Shown here: piece by piece, positions 5,972 through 8,606 of the stretch
Position numbering within the stretch: the first letter of the stretch is position 1
How the letters are laid out: every line of letters begins with the position of its first letter
Assembly (NCBI GenBank): GCA_900762245.1
Contig: CAAFFR010000185.1
Location: 1-8,606 of the forward strand
Direction of reading: 5' to 3'
DNA from: an uncultured Oscillospiraceae bacterium
GTDB taxonomy: Bacteria; Bacillota_A; Clostridia; Oscillospirales; Oscillospiraceae
DNA: 8,606 nucleotides
The notes under the pieces: generated by a model
Told to the model about the DNA's origin: nothing
The model's input: the letters and a program-made list of their open reading frames with translations, nothing else
Databases searched by the model: none
Program-made: the position numbers and the translations under genes

Positions 5972-7374
<1,403 letters not shown>

Positions 7375-7380
7375 TTTCTC

Positions 7381-7426
7381 ATACAATAACCGGGACAGTA
7401 TTTTGCTACTGCCCCGGTTATTGTAT
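7381..7426 (+). terminator. Long hairpin after gdhA, probable terminator
   Basis: A 20-nt arm at 7381-7400 pairs with 7407-7426 with one mismatch around the loop TTTTGC; its core is ACCGGG/CCCGGT with AT-rich ends. It begins 6 nt after the gdhA stop. The downstream tail is only moderately T-rich (ATTATTTCCTCTT), so it may be a weak terminator, a 3'-end-protecting stem, or both. The last six bases of the right arm double as the -35 of the next promoter. Confidence 0.75.
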
Positions 7427-7449
7427 ATTATTTCCTCTTATGATAGAAT
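7421..7449 (+). promoter_or_regulatory. Candidate promoter of the AT-rich recombinase-like gene
   Basis: TTGTAT (7421-7426), a 17-bp spacer, then TAGAAT (7444-7449) with TGA before it as an extended -10. The -35 is the same hexamer as in the gdhA promoter. The predicted start near 7456 gives a ~67-nt leader. A weaker alternative is TTTACA (7468-7473), 16 bp, TAAATA (7490-7495). Confidence 0.55.
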
Positions 7450-7487
7450 ACTCAGGAAAGCAAAGTGTTTACAGTATATTTCTATCA
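7441..7487. repeat. Inverted repeat over the promoter of the recombinase-like gene
   Basis: TGATAGAA (7441-7448) and TTCTATCA (7480-7487) are perfect 8-bp inverted repeats. ATACT (7448-7452) and AGTAT (7473-7477) continue the pairing inward. The left arm contains most of the candidate -10 box. It could be an operator, a recombinase-type binding pair, or an RNA leader structure; nothing visible decides between these. Confidence 0.45.
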
Positions 7488-7522
7488 AATAAATACAGCC
7501 GGAGCATAAGAGGTGTTTTAAG

Positions 7523-8593
7523 ATGCAGAAAAGTGAATTTCAAAATTACGTTGAGAGTTATATTGCACATTTAAAAAATGTAAATGATAAAGCGAAGGCT
7601 AATTTTTTTGTTGAATATTTACAACTATATATGGGCAAAAAAGCTTTAGAAAGTCCAGATGTTTTCGACGTACTAGACAAGGACTTTTTATTGGATAGTA
7701 TTGATGCCTATGTAAAAGAAAAGCAGCCTGTAAAAGGAGTCGCTGAAGACTATAGACGGACAATACTTGTTCTTTGTAAAGAAATATGTAAAAAATACAT
7801 AATTGAGAATGATTTCTTAGAAAGTGCATCAGAACAAACAGAGTTTAATGAAATAACAAAAGAATGGTTTGAACATTTAAAAAAATCCGAAAGCAGAGAA
7901 TGTATGTCTTCTGAAGAAGCGGAAATACTAGACGAAGCAATTAGAGATTTTTTCAGTTCCGAAAATCTGGAGCATAACATAAATTATTCCATAGACCACA
8001 CAACTTCCAGACCTAATCATTACGGATGGTTAGTTTCTGCAATCGTTTTAAAACTAATACAGAAATTCGGATTAGACAACGGAACAATAGCTAATCTGAA
8101 AATTACAGACTTAAATATGGAAGATCGTATACTTTACGCTAATGGATTTAAGTTGCCTATGAGTGAAGTACTTTTTTCCTATTTAAAATTGTATTTACAA
8201 AGCAGAAATTTAGTCATTAAAAAGCATAACAATCAAACAAACATTTTATTTGTAAAAAGGAACGGAACACCATATTGTGACATTAACGGCAGGCCTCATA
8301 GCGGACTTTTTTTGATATTAGATTCTTTATTTAATCACACAAGCACTGCCGGATTAAGATATCGAAGAATTATTGAATTAGTATCAAAAGGTGCAAATAT
8401 CAATTTATTGTGCCAGCTTACTGGTGTAGATAAAGAAACCATTGTGGATATATGTGTTGACGATAAGGCTAATTTAGAAAACCTGTTTAATACTGAAAAA
8501 GTTTTACATTATTTTGATCAGAGACCGTCAAAAATAGGACAAATACAATGTCCTTACTGTGGAACTTTTAATGAGGCCTCCTCCGAAAACTAG
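7523..8593 (+). CDS. Degenerate tyrosine-recombinase-like protein with C-terminal CPYC motif
   Basis: A 356-aa protein without a confident named family. Residues 1-115 are helical and charged, like a core-binding domain. Residues 165-312 follow the tyrosine recombinase catalytic layout. KFGLDNGTIANLKITDLNME (181-200) aligns with the TGLRxSExLxLxWxDID block, GFKLPMSE (208-215) with the beta-hairpin Lys region, TAGLRYRR (275-282) with HDLRHTF, and LCQLTGVDKETIVDIC (296-311) with LLGHxxxxTTxxY. At catalytic positions this gives ArgI to D185, His to A276, ArgII kept as R279, His/Trp to V302 and the nucleophile Tyr to C311. It is probably not a recombinase but may bind DNA. The tail has a single CPYC (343-346), half a zinc ribbon. 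AAGAGGTG (7508-7515) sits 7 nt before the ATG. The gene is far more AT-rich than its neighbours (13 G+C of 60 at 7561-7620, against 34 of 60 at 6301-6360) and uses many TTA, ATA and AGA codons, suggesting transfer. That it is a CDS is near certain; the fold assignment is moderate. Confidence 0.62.
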   Translation: MQKSEFQNYVESYIAHLKNVNDKAKANFFVEYLQLYMGKKALESPDVFDVLDKDFLLDSIDAYVKEKQPVKGVAEDYRRTILVLCKEICKKYIIENDFLESASEQTEFNEITKEWFEHLKKSESRECMSSEEAEILDEAIRDFFSSENLEHNINYSIDHTTSRPNHYGWLVSAIVLKLIQKFGLDNGTIANLKITDLNMEDRILYANGFKLPMSEVLFSYLKLYLQSRNLVIKKHNNQTNILFVKRNGTPYCDINGRPHSGLFLILDSLFNHTSTAGLRYRRIIELVSKGANINLLCQLTGVDKETIVDICVDDKANLENLFNTEKVLHYFDQRPSKIGQIQCPYCGTFNEASSEN

Positions 8594-8606
8594 ATTTTAA
8601 TACAAA

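Noticed and set aside
7523..8593. Calling the last gene an active XerC/XerD or phage integrase
   Set aside because: The nucleophilic Tyr position is Cys311, ArgI is Asp185, and both His positions are replaced, so strand cleavage by the normal mechanism is not expected.

Overview
The window looks like a chromosomal segment of a spore-forming Clostridia, most likely an Oscillospiraceae/Ruminococcaceae-type gut bacterium. This rests on the 5' end of a Firmicutes-type 16S rRNA, a GerA-family spore germination protein, strong GGAGG ribosome binding sites, moderately high GC in the core genes, and an intergenic palindromic repeat of a kind I recall from Oscillospiraceae genomes. The taxonomic placement is inference. 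No species can be named from what is visible.

Left part (1-2030, minus strand). The first ~69 bases are the 5' end of a 16S rRNA gene that leaves the window to the left. Upstream of it (70-540) is a 470-bp control region with no credible gene. It holds three tandem sigma-A promoters about 101 bp apart, each with an A/T-rich upstream tract, hairpins close to the predicted start points, and a leader with a boxA-like antitermination motif. Just upstream is a 467-aa GerA-family germinant-receptor-type membrane protein (541-1944). No terminator is visible between it and the rRNA promoters.

Middle part (1945-5930, plus strand). A compact divergent promoter region launches a probable operon: a NUDIX hydrolase (ADP-ribose pyrophosphatase-like), a GNAT acetyltransferase, the tRNA-modification GTPase MnmE, and an IscS/NifS-type cysteine desulfurase, ended by a textbook intrinsic terminator. 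MnmE and a cysteine desulfurase can act on the same nucleotide, tRNA wobble uridine 34 (cmnm5 and s2 modifications). A 157-bp MITE-like inverted-repeat element sits between these two genes, and its left terminus overlaps the mnmE stop codon.

Right part (5930-8606, plus strand). An NADP-type glutamate dehydrogenase (gdhA) has its own extended -10 promoter and a long hairpin after its stop. It is followed by an abruptly AT-rich gene (7523-8593). The second half of its product has the layout of a tyrosine recombinase catalytic domain, but by my alignment most catalytic positions, including the nucleophilic tyrosine, are replaced. It ends in a lone CPYC motif. This gene is the most unusual item in the window and looks horizontally acquired.
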